Origin: Diphasiastrum complanatum
Lineage: Eukaryota; Streptophyta; Lycopodiopsida; Lycopodiales; Lycopodiaceae
Reading direction: 5' to 3'
Assembly: GCA_029204225.1 (NCBI GenBank)
Contig: CM055107.1
Location: 3,662,706 to 3,726,705 of the forward strand
Length of the DNA: 64,000 nt
Within the stretch, counting starts at the first letter, position 1, and every line of letters begins with the position of its first letter. Shown piece by piece: positions 34,998-48,246 of this stretch. Both the position numbers and the translations under genes were made by a program. The notes beneath the pieces were generated by a model. The model saw only the letters and a program-made list of their open reading frames with translations. It was not told the origin of the DNA and made no database searches.

Positions 34998-36511
34998 GCC
35001 GACAGAGTATCCGATGTACTCAAAAGAAAATGGTTGCCGAGTGCAAACTCTTGTCTTCAAACCGCGATTGCTTTTAAAGAACACGCATCAAACAGGTCCG
35101 AATAGCTCTTCCTAGGCAAGGTCTGGATCAATGACGTTATCACTTTGAATAAGGAGGACGACAGACAGCAGTTTATCTTCAGGCTCTGATTCAAAATTGT
35201 ATGCTCCTTGCAAAAGGAAAAGCTGCAGCAAAACTGAGCCTCTTCAGCCAACAAAGGGTAATGACTCTAGATCTGCAATATTCCTCGTAAGCCTCAACGA
35301 ACAGAATCCCAGCTAGGCGATTGCTGAAAGTGAAGCCAAAGACTGTCTCTGAAACGTGATAATCAGAATTATTGCTCTTAACTTCAAAACGCAAAACAGA
35401 AAAAAGCTTAAAAGGAACAAGGCTGATCCTTATCGAGAAATTTCTTCAAAAATAGGAGCGCACTTTTCACAAGTGGACGATTGGAGGCTCTGAGCACGAA
35501 CTCATGTAATTTCAGTAAGAAAAGAGTCGAGATTATGCCGCTAATCTTCCAAGCAGACAAAGGAAAAACAAAACTGCAGCAACTGCAGATCATCAAAATA
35601 GTTCCACCGAATCACGAAGCAATAGAAGATAACAGAAACAAATAAGGAAGGGGATTGAAAGGGCCAACCTCACTCGACAACAAGAATGGCTTAGCCCTTT
35701 ATACAGTGCCACCTCAGCACCAACATCTCAGATTTCCAGAAATATCCTGGAGCTTTGGACTTCGTCCTCGTGATTACATCGAACATGGACCACTTCGACC
35801 TGCCCCTTCTTTCCAATTCACCATCTCTCTCTCTTTCTTTTTCATTTTCGAAAAACGAGCCGACGATCCAAAAATTGAAAGAAAACGAAAAGGAGCCGAC
35901 GACGTGCGCGGAGTGTATGGTTTCTAAATATAAAACATAAACATGGAAACTACTCGAATACGTACTACTTCCCTCCATGTTTTTTTTTTCTTTTTATTAA
36001 AGATCTAGAGAAGCCCTTATTTGTTTTGAAGCTATTTAGATCTAAAACAAAATTCACGTCATCTACATGAATCAAATTATTAATGTGAAAAGGTTTTCAA
36101 AGGGTCTCAACTACTCTCTCCCTCTCTTTTTAGAGGGAGCCATTGTCAAGAGCAATAACTAGATGTTCCTGCCTCCTTCTCTTGTCTTCGTTGCGTGGGC
36201 GTGAAGCATTGATCCATCTCTATTGAGGGCTGGGTCGGGATTGTTGTTCCTCTCGTCTTGTGTTTCAACGCATGGATTTTTTATGGGTTTTCTTGACATT
36301 TTTTATGCCAGTTTTCTTTTTCGCGAACTATTGCAATATGCGCTTTAAATCCTTATTCTATTTGTTTTATATTTAGCACATAAGTAGTATGCATTCCCTA
36401 GGAGGAACCCTGCTACCGCCTATAGTAGGGCTGAGTCTAGAGCATATTTACTTCACTTTTTTTTTTTTGAGCATTTAGCACATAAGTACTATGTGATCTT
36501 TAGAAGGAAGC
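34998..36511. other. Upstream region of the six-exon gene
   Basis: Probable 5' untranslated and promoter sequence of the gene to its left, with CT-rich tracts (35821-35848, 36111-36130). The short frames here are unsupported. Confidence 0.4.
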
Positions 36512-36655
36512 TTGCTATATACATTGACTTTTAAAACAGAGCATGATCGACTTCGACATACCCGACTCCAACTCCATCGACATCGACACAAGGGCAAATA
36601 GTCGACTTGACTCATTCGACACCCTCGACATCTATCGACTGTCACCACTCAATAG
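36512..36655 (+). repeat. Copia LTR fragment
   Basis: Matches 45003-45155 (GACATCGACACAAGGGCAAA, CATTCGACACCCTCGACATC), part of the 3' LTR of the copia ending at 44888. It abuts the LTR at 36649. Confidence 0.7.
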
Positions 36656-37075
36656 GAAAGCTCTTCCTACAAGGAGATCCTGCTTACAGGACAAACACAA
36701 TGGAAAACACACTACGGAGAAACCACGCAACCAAGTAGAAGCGACCAATCAACTCTAGAAGCTTCACCCCCAAGCCAAGGAATAGGAGGCATGAAAGTAG
36801 AGTGAGAGCCTGACAATGAATCAACCATAAAGTGAAGTAGTAGAGCGAGTTTGGCCTTCTTATATAGAGCCTAGAACCACCTGTGCAACTTAGTCATGCA
36901 AGGTCCCAACTCCCCTATACATAGATTCATTTAGAATAGAGTCTCTATGCATGGATCCTCTATTCATAGAAATGCTTTTGATAACTCTACACATGCACAT
37001 ACGGTCCCAAACCTTGTACTAACTCCATTTAGTGTATTCTGGGCCTCACAAGGATATTAGTTACTGTCGGGTCAC
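36649..37075 (-). repeat. LTR, lower copy of a minus-strand pair
   Basis: Direct copy of 42525-42949 at roughly nine identities in ten by eye. On the minus strand it starts TGTGACCCGACAGTAAC. Confidence 0.8.
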
Positions 37076-37199
37076 ATCCAGTATGATGTGGCATAACTAA
37101 CAGCTTGTTTCACTGGAGTAACGTGTATCCAAGACTAGGAGTAATATACTGAATCCTATGTACTGGTCATAAACATAACATTCTTCTCCTCTTAACCTG

Positions 37200-38300
37200 G
37201 TTTTGTCCTCAAAACATGAAAGGATTACAAGAACAGTTCCGTTGACTTTCTTTAATAACTTTAAGAATCATTATCCTTAGTATGACTTTCTTATCAAACA
37301 AGTACTCAGAGTTAAATTGGGTTTTTGGACCTAGAGCTCTCCTTTCGAGATCAAATCTCGAATGTGATGGTACTTCAGAGGTATGTGTTTTGTCTTTGAA
37401 TGGAAGACAGGATCCTGGGACAAATAGATGGCACTCTGAGAGTCCATCAACATCGTGCTTGGCCCTTCTTGTGGTATCTCGATTGCCTCCAGCATTATTT
37501 GCAGCCACACTACCTCATTCACCACCTTTGAAGCTACGACGTATTCAGCTTTGCAAGAGGATTGAGCCACCAAGGTTTGCTTTTTGCACATCTAGCTGAT
37601 TGCAGCTCCGCACACTATTGTACATCCTCCAGTTATGGACTTGCTGTCATCTTTGCAGCTTGCCCAGCTCGCATCACTGTAGTAGTGCAGCTCGAATCCT
37701 TTTTCTTCGTTTTCAGCTCTGTAGGTTAATCCCATATTCTGGGTACCCTTTAGATACTGTAGGATTCGTTTTGCCATTTGCCAATGTGCCATGCCAGGAT
37801 TGGAAGAGAATTGACTCAAGGCGTAAACATAGAAAGCTAGATCGAGTCTGGTACAAATTGTAAGGTACATCATACTACCGATTAAGTTTTGGTAGGGTAT
37901 ACCTGCCATCTTCTGCTCTTCCCCTTCTATTTTTGGGCAATCCTACTTCGTGATCTTGTCTCCAGCTATCATTAGTGTGGCCTTTTCTTTGCAGTCCATC
38001 ATGTGGTACTGCTTGAGCACCTTTCTGGCGTATTCTAACTGACTCAAGTGCATTTCACCCTTTGTTCGATCCCTTCTTATCTCCAGCCCTAGGCATTTTA
38101 TCACTTCTCCAAGATCTGTGATTTCGTAGCTTTCAGAAATTTGACTCTTCATGTCTTTGATCAGCATCAAGGAATTTCCTATCATTAGGGAATCATCCAT
38201 GAAGATAGTCAGTATCACAAAATCTTTTCCTACTCTTTTACTGTAGACATTGTAGTCTGGTTGTGTAGGATTGAAGTCTAGAGACTTCAGAATCATTATA
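37200..38300 (-). mobile_element. Copia RT-RNase H remnant
   Basis: The minus strand carries the C-terminal RT part (DYNVYSKRVGKDFVILTIFM, DDSLMIG in place of YVDD, EITDLGEVIKCLGLEI), then IGSMMYLTICTRLDLAF and the RNase H region (YYSDASWASCKDDSKSITGG, HSKTKHIPLKYHHIRD). Stops and frame changes at 37590 and 37940 break it. A polypurine tract AAGAGGAGAAGA on the minus strand near 37190 marks the 3' end. Confidence 0.88.
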
Positions 38301-38625
38301 CATGGTTCTCTTTGGGTTCTACTACTCATTGGTGCACTCTCTTGATGATATCTTGCAATCTTGTGTGTAGAATGCTCATATTTTGTTATTTTCGGTTCCA
38401 CACGTGTGAAATACAGTAGGGTACTGTAATTGTATGGACAACAAACATATTTTATGTTTTGGTTCATGTTTGATTAGTATCTCTTAGAGTTTGCATCTCA
38501 TTTTGTATGTAGATGCTGATTTTTTCTACATTGGCAGGATTGTTGGTTTGCTCCTTATTGTAACCAAAGATCAGGGACATGGATTGGATCTTGAATGATC
38601 TGAAATCCTTCACAGATATCAGTAG
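38295..38625. repeat. Dispersed retroelement segment shared with 53745-54062
   Basis: About 325 bases align in the same orientation (ATACATGGTTCTCT...TGTGTAGAATG...TGTATGTAGATGCTGA). Here it lies between a tRNA-Met priming site and RT sequence. Confidence 0.7.
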
Positions 38626-38650
38626 TGATAACCTGTGTGCTCTGATACCA

Positions 38651-39592
<942 letters not shown>

Positions 39593-42510
39593 AAAATTAC
39601 TGACTTCTCATACCTCCAACCCTTCCTTCCAGAAAATCCTTAACCACCTTATCTGATATTCTAGAGATCCACTGATCCATACCTGATCATGTGATTTAAA
39701 CAGAAGAATTAACATGGTTTAGATAAGCTTCGAATCCCTATGGATCCAAGAGCATTAACTCTAGGGACAAGCTTCTATCAACTAACAGATCCAATGTAAT
39801 CCATGTATCAGATTCCACTTCTAACATCACAATTGACATTTAAAACTGCAGATAGCTCCATGCTCACAAAGATATCAGTTATGAATTCAACTAAATGAAT
39901 TCAATCCAAAAAATTAATATCCAATATTAAACAATTATTCCCAAGGATTACCAAAATTCTAACTACAAAATACATTTTCCCGATCACGCTTACTACCTCT
40001 GATGTCCACTCTTCTTCCCCCCTTAAAATTTTCAATCCCTTGAAAATATGTTTTAGCTAAGATACAACAAAGTATAAAGACATTAGTAAATGTTAAAAAA
40101 TAAATTACTGTAGGAAAAACTCCTGAAACAATTTCATTTCTAGTTTATACCTGGGTTGAATCACCGATATACAAAAATCATCCACTAGTATGAAAAACAG
40201 TACTAGTCTGATCTTTTGCATACAATTCACCATAGGAATTAACCAAGAAATGAAATTAGTTTTTTACTTTTGATCAATTCCTATCAATTACAATTTTTTC
40301 AATAAAATTGGACTATTTTTTCTTTTTATTGACTAATTTGGCATTACTCTGTTAATATTAACAAAAACTATCCAAACTCATAATACGAAATTACATGAAT
40401 GAAAATCCTACCAATAGAATTTCAGTAACTCTTAATCTGTATCCAATAGGATTTTATTGTTTGGATAAAGAATTCTGTCACCACTCATTTTGTTTGGTCA
40501 TTTCGTATTGTTTGACGGTTTTAAATTCAATTTTGACGAGTATCTTGCACAAACGTTTACTTGACCCATTTCTAACGATCAATACCGATTAGAAATATAT
40601 TCTAATCAGACAAGTAACCGATTTTAAATTTTAACCAAATATGAAATTTGACAAAATAGAAAAAAATTCAATTTTAACTTTCAATCTGGGAGTACCCTAC
40701 TCCAAAAGTTAAAATAACATACAGTAAAAACTGCCGGCAAATTCGTTGCAGTTCCTTCTGTCAATTATCTATTATTGAAAATAATTTAGCCTTAGTGAAA
40801 CCACTGTGAGTAATTCTAACTGAAAACTCAATATAATCAATTTACCAATCTAAACTCATTCCATAGATAACAAATGACTGAAATTTTGATTTTTCCAAAA
40901 AAATAATAATAATTCAATTTCTGGTTCATTTTACGTAATTCAAAAAAATTCTAACACAAACATTGTTAGTACAAAAGGCAATCGAAATCGAAAAAATTGA
41001 AATATTGTTCGATTGTTAATGTCACTAAAACAATGTCCAACTGGCATGCAAAGCACACTACATCAGTCACAAAACGTCATTACGAAATTTTTTTGCGTAA
41101 ACTTCAGTTTTACAAAATTTGTCAGCCAACATCCCAGATTTGTAATCCCACCGTCAGAGCACATGCGTATGACCACTCAAATCGACTGTAAATCCCTCAT
41201 GCATGTCAGAATCACACTAAGAATCAACATGGAATCAATCCATGCAAGCACAATACCACAATTTAGGGAAAAGACTGGCATGTGATCAGAACAATTACAA
41301 ATTTTGCAAATTTTGCTCACAAAACTGCCAAAATTTCAAACGGCCATAACTTTGGCTACAGTGCACCAAATTAGGCATCGTAAAGCACAGTATAGAGGGA
41401 GATAAAGTGACCGAGATGCTTGCCACATCAGCCTGCCACCTAGGCTTCACACATGTCACAAAAGAGCAGTCATAATTCTGTAGTAGGGCGTACTTCCACA
41501 AGGTATTATGTTGTAAAAATGTGCAAACACCCATCCTCGCCCAAAAGTGATGTTACTAATAGTCTTAAATAGTCTATTAGACTTCTATTTCATATAGTTT
41601 CTAAGAAGCGGTATAGGCTGAGAACAAAGATTTCTAGGTTTGTAGAAGTCAAAATAGCTTCAAACTTGATGGAGATGAAGCATAAGCCACCGACCATCAA
41701 TTTACAGGTCAGATAGCTTGATGGGAAGGTTAAAAGAAATGCTAATCATGTTGTAAAAATTTCCAGCATGATATTCTTATGGATTGAGAGCAATCCATCT
41801 CCCAAAAACCACAAAAATAAGCTATTTTTTGGTCTTTTTTTACCTTCTACCAGCCCAATTCGTGGAATTCTTGGCTCTAACTTCAAGAACAGCTTCAAAA
41901 GGCTTTGGTTCAAATATTTACAAGCTATAAATGGTGTTTTACAGACATCCACTATCCAACTTTATGAAAAAAAAAAAAAACAAGCAAAAATGATGGTTTT
42001 TGGCTATTTTCTAGTTTTTTCTTCACAATAAAGTGGAAATTCATGACATGCAACTCTTTCTCTAGCACATGAAAACCGATTTATAGAATTATAGCTATCT
42101 AATTGATCTGATCTTGTTGGGTTTATGTTCTTACTATCAATTTTGAGTCAAAAAGCATGAAAAAAACAGGCAATTTTGACCATAACATCGACTAGAACTG
42201 TAAATCATGGAAAGATCCGACATGCGTCATTAATGATCCCTAAAATGAAAGTACACTTGCTAGAAAATTCAGATCTACACAAGATTTGAGCTACACAAGA
42301 AAAAGTTCCAAAAAAGCCTTTCAAATTGGCTTTCTAGGACAATTCTCCATAAAAACTCCAAAAATTTTCAAGAGAAATGGATCTTGGCACATGCAAATGG
42401 AAACCGGGTGCCATCTTGCTATCCACTTGGAAGAGAATTCCAATTGATCCAATCCGAAATTTCGACGAAAAGTAGCACTTCTCCAAGTTATCCAATCTTC
42501 GTAAGTCTTG
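39593..42510. other. AT-rich interior of a minus-strand LTR element
   Basis: About 2.9 kb without a supported gene, between the nested copia LTR and the priming site at 42511-42524. Part of 41300-41470 is an inverted diverged copy of 46370-46520 (CACCAAATT, CCTAGGCTTCAC), so this is retroelement untranslated sequence. Confidence 0.5.
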
Positions 42511-42524
42511 CTCTGATACCACTA

Positions 42525-42949
42525 TAAGGGAAAGCTCCTCAAGATCCTGCCTACAAGACAAACACAATGGAAAACACACTATGCAGAAACCACCCAACCA
42601 AGTAGAAGCAACCAATCAACTCTAGAAGCCTCATCCCCAAGCCAAGGAATAGGAGGCATGAAAGTAGAGTGAGAGCCTATTGGCAATGAATCAACCATAA
42701 GGTGAAGTAGTAGGGCGAGTTTGGCCTTCTTATATAGAGCCTAGAACCACCTATGCACTTACTCATGCAAGGTCCCAACTCCCCTATACATAGATTCATC
42801 TATAATAGAGTCTCTATGCATGGATCGCCTATTCATAGAATTGCTATTGATAACTCTACACATGCACATACGATCCCAAACCTTGTTCTAACTCCATTTA
42901 TTGTGTTTTGGGCCTCACAAGGATATTAGTTACTTTCGGGTCACAACCA
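42525..42949 (-). repeat. LTR, upper (5') copy of a minus-strand pair, with priming site
   Basis: Pairs with 36649-37075. GCTCTGATACCA just below it is, on the minus strand, the tRNA-Met priming site TGGTATCAGAGC. The pair delimits an element of about 6.3 kb that took later insertions. Confidence 0.82.
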
Positions 42950-43009
42950 CAATTGATGTATATTAGTACACAAAAAATCAGTTGATCAATATATATACAA
43001 TAACAAGAA

Positions 43010-44888
43010 TTTGAGAAGAGAAGAGTCGAAGATCAATCAGAGATTAGCGGAAGCGTGAATCAGAGTTCCTCCATGAAGCAATAGTCCCAGAAGAAGAGAA
43101 CTTCAAAGGACAAGAAGACTAAAACTGAACAAACTGATTCAAACCGGCAACTACAACAACACGATCGACAACATCAAAAGCCGAAAACCAAACTCTTCTA
43201 CAAGTATTGCAAGAGAACCAAACATGACATCATGGACTGTTGAGCTAGAGATGCTCTGCTATGGTATCTCAATCTCGGTGCTTCTCACTCCATGTAAATT
43301 CCTATTTGAAGAACTCACAGTAGCATATTCGAAGTACATTTAGCTCGATGACTCAAGTACACATCAAATTGAAAGCCAAGGAAAGAATTTATTGTCTTTC
43401 AGCAAGATCATGTACATCTTGAGTCATGAGTATGCACTTTCCATCAATGTGAGCACTTCAAAATCTCAGTTATGGCATCAAAGACTAGGACATTTAAATA
43501 TGAGATCAATCTTGTATATGCATCACAATAGCATGGTAAAGAAGTTAAACATGAATGTTGTCTCCACTGACATTCGACATGTCTGTGAGATGTGCTTCAA
43601 TTCTTAATGGGACAAGCCACTAGAGCTAAGTCCATTCTAGAATTGATACATAGTGATCTGTGCAGCCCTATGAGTACTCTCTCTCAGGGTTCAACACTAT
43701 ATTTTATCACTTTTATCAATGGCGAGATTCACCAGTATTATGTTCATCAAGAATAAGTTTGAGGCATTTAATTTCTTCAAAGAATTCAAGCAGTTTACTA
43801 AGACACAAACTGGTCAAAAGCTCAAGGCCCTTCATACAAATAGTGGGGGAGAATATCTCAAGCACAGAGGCCCAAGCTATTTTTTAATAGCTCTATATGT
43901 TGATGACTATTCAATCATCAGCAAATCGAATCAGTTACTACAAGAGACAAAGTATCTATTGTCGAAGGAATTTGAAATGATCGATTCAGGCCTAGTGCAT
44001 TACCTCCTCGGGATCGCAATAACTAGAGACAGAGCAAACAAAAGGATCGTGATAAGCCAAGAAAGGTATCTAACTAGTGTACTTTATAGTTATGGCATGG
44101 ACGACTGCAAGTCGACTGACTCACCTATGGATCCAAGATTTGAGCTATCAAAAGACATGTGTCCGAAGATTGAAGCAGAGAAGGAGATGTGCAAATACCC
44201 CTAGGGACCAGTCAATAGTCAGATCGATCACATATGCCATGGTCTGCACTTGATCCGATCTTGCCTACACAGTCAGCACACAGTCACAACATATGACGAA
44301 TCTTGACTTCACTGGAAAGCTCTATTGAGAGCATTAAGATACATTCAAGCCACAAGCACTATACTCTGTGCTATAATGGAAATACAAAGAATGCTCTAAC
44401 TCTTAATGTTTATTCTTGACTAGACTGGAGATGTGGACACACGAAAATTAACTTCTGGCTACTTATGCTTTCTAGCAGGAGGACCCATCTCATGGAACAG
44501 TTGAAAATAGAAATGCATTTCTTTGTCTTCCACAAAGTTCAAATACATTGCACCACCTCCGTAATAAAGGAGATTATTTGGCTTAGAAGATTGTTGCTTT
44601 AGGATTTAATGTTCTCTCAATTTACACCAACTATACTTTATTTCGACAATTAGAGTCGCATTGCTCTATCTCTGAACCCACGAACTCACTCTAGAACTAA
44701 ACACATTGAAGTTCAATTTCTTTTCTTAGAGAGAAAGTTCTGAACAAAGATGTCAAATTAAGCTACTATCATACTGATAGTATGTTGGCTGATATTTTGA
44801 AAAAACCTCTGTCAAGGGAGAAGCATGTTGTCTTATGCAACCTTATTAAACTTCATTCAGGATCCTAAGAGCTAAGCTCAAGGGGGAG
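43010..44888 (+). mobile_element. Decayed copia with an internal pol deletion
   Basis: Degenerate gag and zinc knuckle (about 43190-43240), protease region (to 43340), GAG-pre-integrase (QLWHQRLGHLNMRSILYMHH), then integrase truncated at GGEYLKHRG and joined in frame to the RT box ALYVDDYSIISK. RNase H remnants follow (43719-44850). The positions 43334/43335 are the uninterrupted version of the site into which the 9359-18650 transposon inserted in its relative. Confidence 0.88.
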
Positions 44889-45170
44889 TGATGAAGTTAA
44901 TCTTTACTCCTACTCACCTGAATTCATCTCTTGAGTACTCCTATATAATGCAAATATTCACTCTCTATAACAGCTTGCAGCCTTACTCGCATTACTCGAA
45001 TAGGCTGCATATACATCGACGTTTGAAACAGAGCAGAATCAACTTCGACATACCCAACTCCGAAAGAATTGACATCGACACAAGGGCAAACAGTCGACTC
45101 GACTCATTCGACACCCTCGACATCTGTCAATGATCACCACTCAATAGGAAGCTCTCCCTTTGTTCTATCC
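44889..45170 (+). repeat. Copia 3' LTR
   Basis: Follows a polypurine tract CAAGGGGGAGTG at the end of the copia body; shares its end with 36512-36655. The right border is approximate. Confidence 0.65.
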
Positions 45171-45637
45171 AATACAGACTATGTCACCGTTCACTATCCA
45201 ATAACTACACCACTTCACGATTGTTACCTACACAATTCACACTAAACACTACTATTATGTCCATGTCCAGTATGAGGGATTCGGAATAATTCTTGACATG
45301 GATAGTCGGTTTCTCCAAGTACATGGTTATTAGTTCTACCTCATCATTTCAGACTTGGTCGGTAAAGTAATTAATAATCATATGAGGGCTCAGACCTATA
45401 ATTGGACATAGGAGCACTTGCATGGTGTTTGACTGCTGTAATGCAAAAATAGGAGGTCAATTGCTTATTCAGGTTGCATGGGGATCCTAAGAGAAATATT
45501 CTCTCCTCATGGGAGAGAATATATACTATGGAAAATTGCCCATCTCCCTATTGAAATTTTTGATTCTATGAGCTAGGATCTCCTCCTCTCTTGTATTCAT
45601 TCACCTTGGCTTGGGGGTGAAGTGGTTAGGGTATTAA
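45171..45637. other. Spacer without a recognisable gene
   Basis: Nothing supported beyond possible LTR continuation. Confidence 0.35.
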
Positions 45638-45745
45638 TTAACATTCTATGCAGAAATTTGGATCTAGTAGAGAGTACAGATCAGAGATGCAATCACAAAC
45701 TGATTGCCAACCATCGAAACCATAAACATCTTCCACAAGTAACAG
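45638..45745 (-). repeat. Copia LTR fragment
   Basis: Reverse complement of the last part of the LTR at 19182-19531 (TCTGTTACTTGTGGA, GGTTGGCAA, GCATAGAATGTTAA). Confidence 0.75.
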
Positions 45746-47107
45746 AGTGACTATCATTTGATCAGCTAGCCTTATGGCAAAAGTGGTAGGCTTCATCTTT
45801 GTAAGTTCCCATTTTGCAACCAGACCCGCGACGTCTCTCTCTTTCTTTCTTCTGATTTATGCTTCTCTTGCAAGTTCTTTCCAGCTATGGTTTCATATGC
45901 TGATCGATCCAGCAGATTCAATCCTCCATGGCCAGTTGTGGCCCCTTGGAAACTAGCTTGCACTGCCAGGGCGCCCAGCTCTGTGACTTGATAGCACTAA
46001 AAATTGTTTTCAATGGAGAGAAATTCAGGGTCTTTTTATCTTATAAACCCTAGCTGTGTTTTGGCTATATGATAGAACTGCCAATTGTTGCTCCATCCTT
46101 CCATGGCTCATCATGCTCTTGTAGACATCACCTAGCTGCTCCAGCGCCCTACTGTAGCTTCTTTTAGTAGGAAAAAAAACCACCTCCTATAGTGCAAGAT
46201 CCACTTGTTTCTTTACTGAAATCCTGATTGACAATTTTCAACCAATCCTTGCATGTTGTTTAAGTTGTTTCTATGCCTCTCTAATGAATGTTAGAAGAGT
46301 GCTTGTAACCTCTGATTGGATGCATATTGGGCTGGATAGAGATTTTTGGTGAAACCATCTTGGAAAGTGCACCCTCCTACCTGAATTTTGATCATTTACT
46401 GGTCGCACGCGTGAAGCCTAGGTGGTATGGTGACATGGTAGGTGTCTTGTAAACCTAGTCTCCCTCTTTTTGTGCTTTACGGTGACCAATTTGGTGTCTT
46501 GTAGAGAAAGTTATGGCCATCGGAAGTTTGACAGTTTTTTAACTAAAAATTTGAAAAAAAATTCGTAATGTTCTGATGCATGCATGTATGTAACTTAGTT
46601 TACTGATTTTCTGTTATTGAAAATGTATGGATAGAACTTTATGCATGTTTGGATGCATGGTACATGAGTGTTCAGTAGATTAATCAGAGAAATTTCATGC
46701 ATGATGCTAATTTTGGCAATTCTAGTTCAAAAAGCTGATTTCCCAATGGTTAGACTATTTATAGGAATTTTTTGATCTTTCAGAAAACATCAGTGCATGT
46801 TAAGCTTGATGCATGCATGATGTTTTGAAATGAGTTCGAAATGTGATGGTACCTGTGAAACTGATAGATCGATCACTTTAATTGATTTTCGTAGATTTCG
46901 AAAATCCCAGTTTTTCGTAAATTTTTCGTGTGGTCCTTCAAAGTTGTTATTGTTCAAAATCGATCTGATATTGATTAAATGGGAATTTCTTCATGAAGTG
47001 AAAGACCTTGCTGAAATTATATCAGCCAGTTTGAAAGTCTAGTACTTTTCACTTTCTAGTTGAGAATTTCGGATCAGTCGACTAATTAAGTTAATTTTTT
47101 TGTTTCA
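45746..47107 (+). mobile_element. Gypsy leader/LTR-like non-coding sequence
   Basis: Non-coding, homologous in inverted form to part of 41300-41470, and leading into the gag fragment at 47108. Confidence 0.45.
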
Positions 47108-47362
47108 AGAAATCAATATGGCATATTATAATGTAGGTCTGGATGGTCAGGTGCCTATGCCTACCTATTTGTAGATTTGCCAACAATTAATCAGCCACAA
47201 CCAGTTTCAAGAGAGAAGAAAGAGAAGAAGCTAGAGGTGGTAGATGACTGGTTAACCAAGTGGACCGGTTATTTTAATCTACATGCAATTCCTGAAGAGA
47301 AAAAGATTGAATTCAATCTTGAACCAGAATTTGATCTAATTTGCATGTTGCTTTTCTTGTAA
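47108..47362 (+). mobile_element. Gypsy gag N-terminal fragment
   Basis: DDWLTKWTGYFNLHAIPEEK resembles the start of the retrotransposon gag domain (W...YF....IPEEEKV.F). Truncated at 47362; an upstream ATG at 47118 is out of frame, so a frameshift is likely. Confidence 0.55.
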
Positions 47363-47439
47363 GTATAACCTAACTTTGTAGATCTCTTGGATTTAAGCTT
47401 CTGATTTTTCAAATATAGAGCTTGAGGATCCGATCCTGA

Positions 47440-47800
47440 GCCTGAGGAGGATGCAGATCTTCTAATCTCCTCTTGTAGAGGTAGCGAAATTACTCTTGAC
47501 AGAGTGAGGTGCTCCTAGGTCGAATTTTTGTAGGCTTCATGTAGACTCATTAATAGAGTCATGAGAGCATCAGAATCTTCTATGACTGAGCCAATTGCAA
47601 TCATTTGCTCCATAAGATTTTTGAAAGTGTTGAGGTGACCGAAACACTCCCTACGTCAGCCATTCTCAGGGTGAGGAATTTCTTCCTCAAGTGTAGCTTG
47701 GAAGTCACATCCCTGATATCGTAGAGGGTTGCTAGGATGTCCCATGCATCCTTAGCAGTATGAGCAGCACGTATGTGGCTGATCTGAGTATACCGGCAGA
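47440..47800 (-). mobile_element. Copia gag fragment
   Basis: The minus strand reads IRAAHTAKDAWDILATLYDI then RDVTSKLHLRKKFLTLRM, a standard UBN2-type copia gag. It is broken in the middle. Confidence 0.7.
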
Positions 47801-48226
47801 CTTCTATTCTGTATATTGTCTATCTGTTACAGTTTGATGCATCTAGCAATTGCATATATTCAGAGTAGCATATCTGATTAGATAGATTAAACAATCTATA
47901 ACTAATCATAGATTACAAGAGTGGTGAGTTAGGCATGTCCTAACGCTCTTCTGCTAACATCATCATATCATATCAAAAATTGTAATTCATGGTACTTGTT
48001 TGATCTTCCTGATCCTTTGGAGCGTGAAGGGTTTTGTGTCGCGAAGATTTTTGTGTCGCTTCGAGTCGTTTGACCTTCTCCTTTTTCATGTCGTTTGACC
48101 TTCTCATATTGTGTCGCGAACATTTTTCTTTCGCGAACATGTTGCTTCGTGTCTTTTCGTCAGATTGGGAGTTGAGAGCTAGCAGGGCTTTGTTTCTTCA
48201 GCTCCCTCTCAAAGCGTGATAGCTTG
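47801..48226 (-). repeat. LTR of family E (3' LTR of the copia at 48247-51310)
   Basis: On the minus strand a polypurine tract TTTGAGAGGGAGC precedes TGAAGAAACAAAG, the same LTR start seen at 24049 and 25914. The lower border is approximate. Confidence 0.7.
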
Positions 48227-48246
48227 ATGACTCCAAGACTGCTCCT

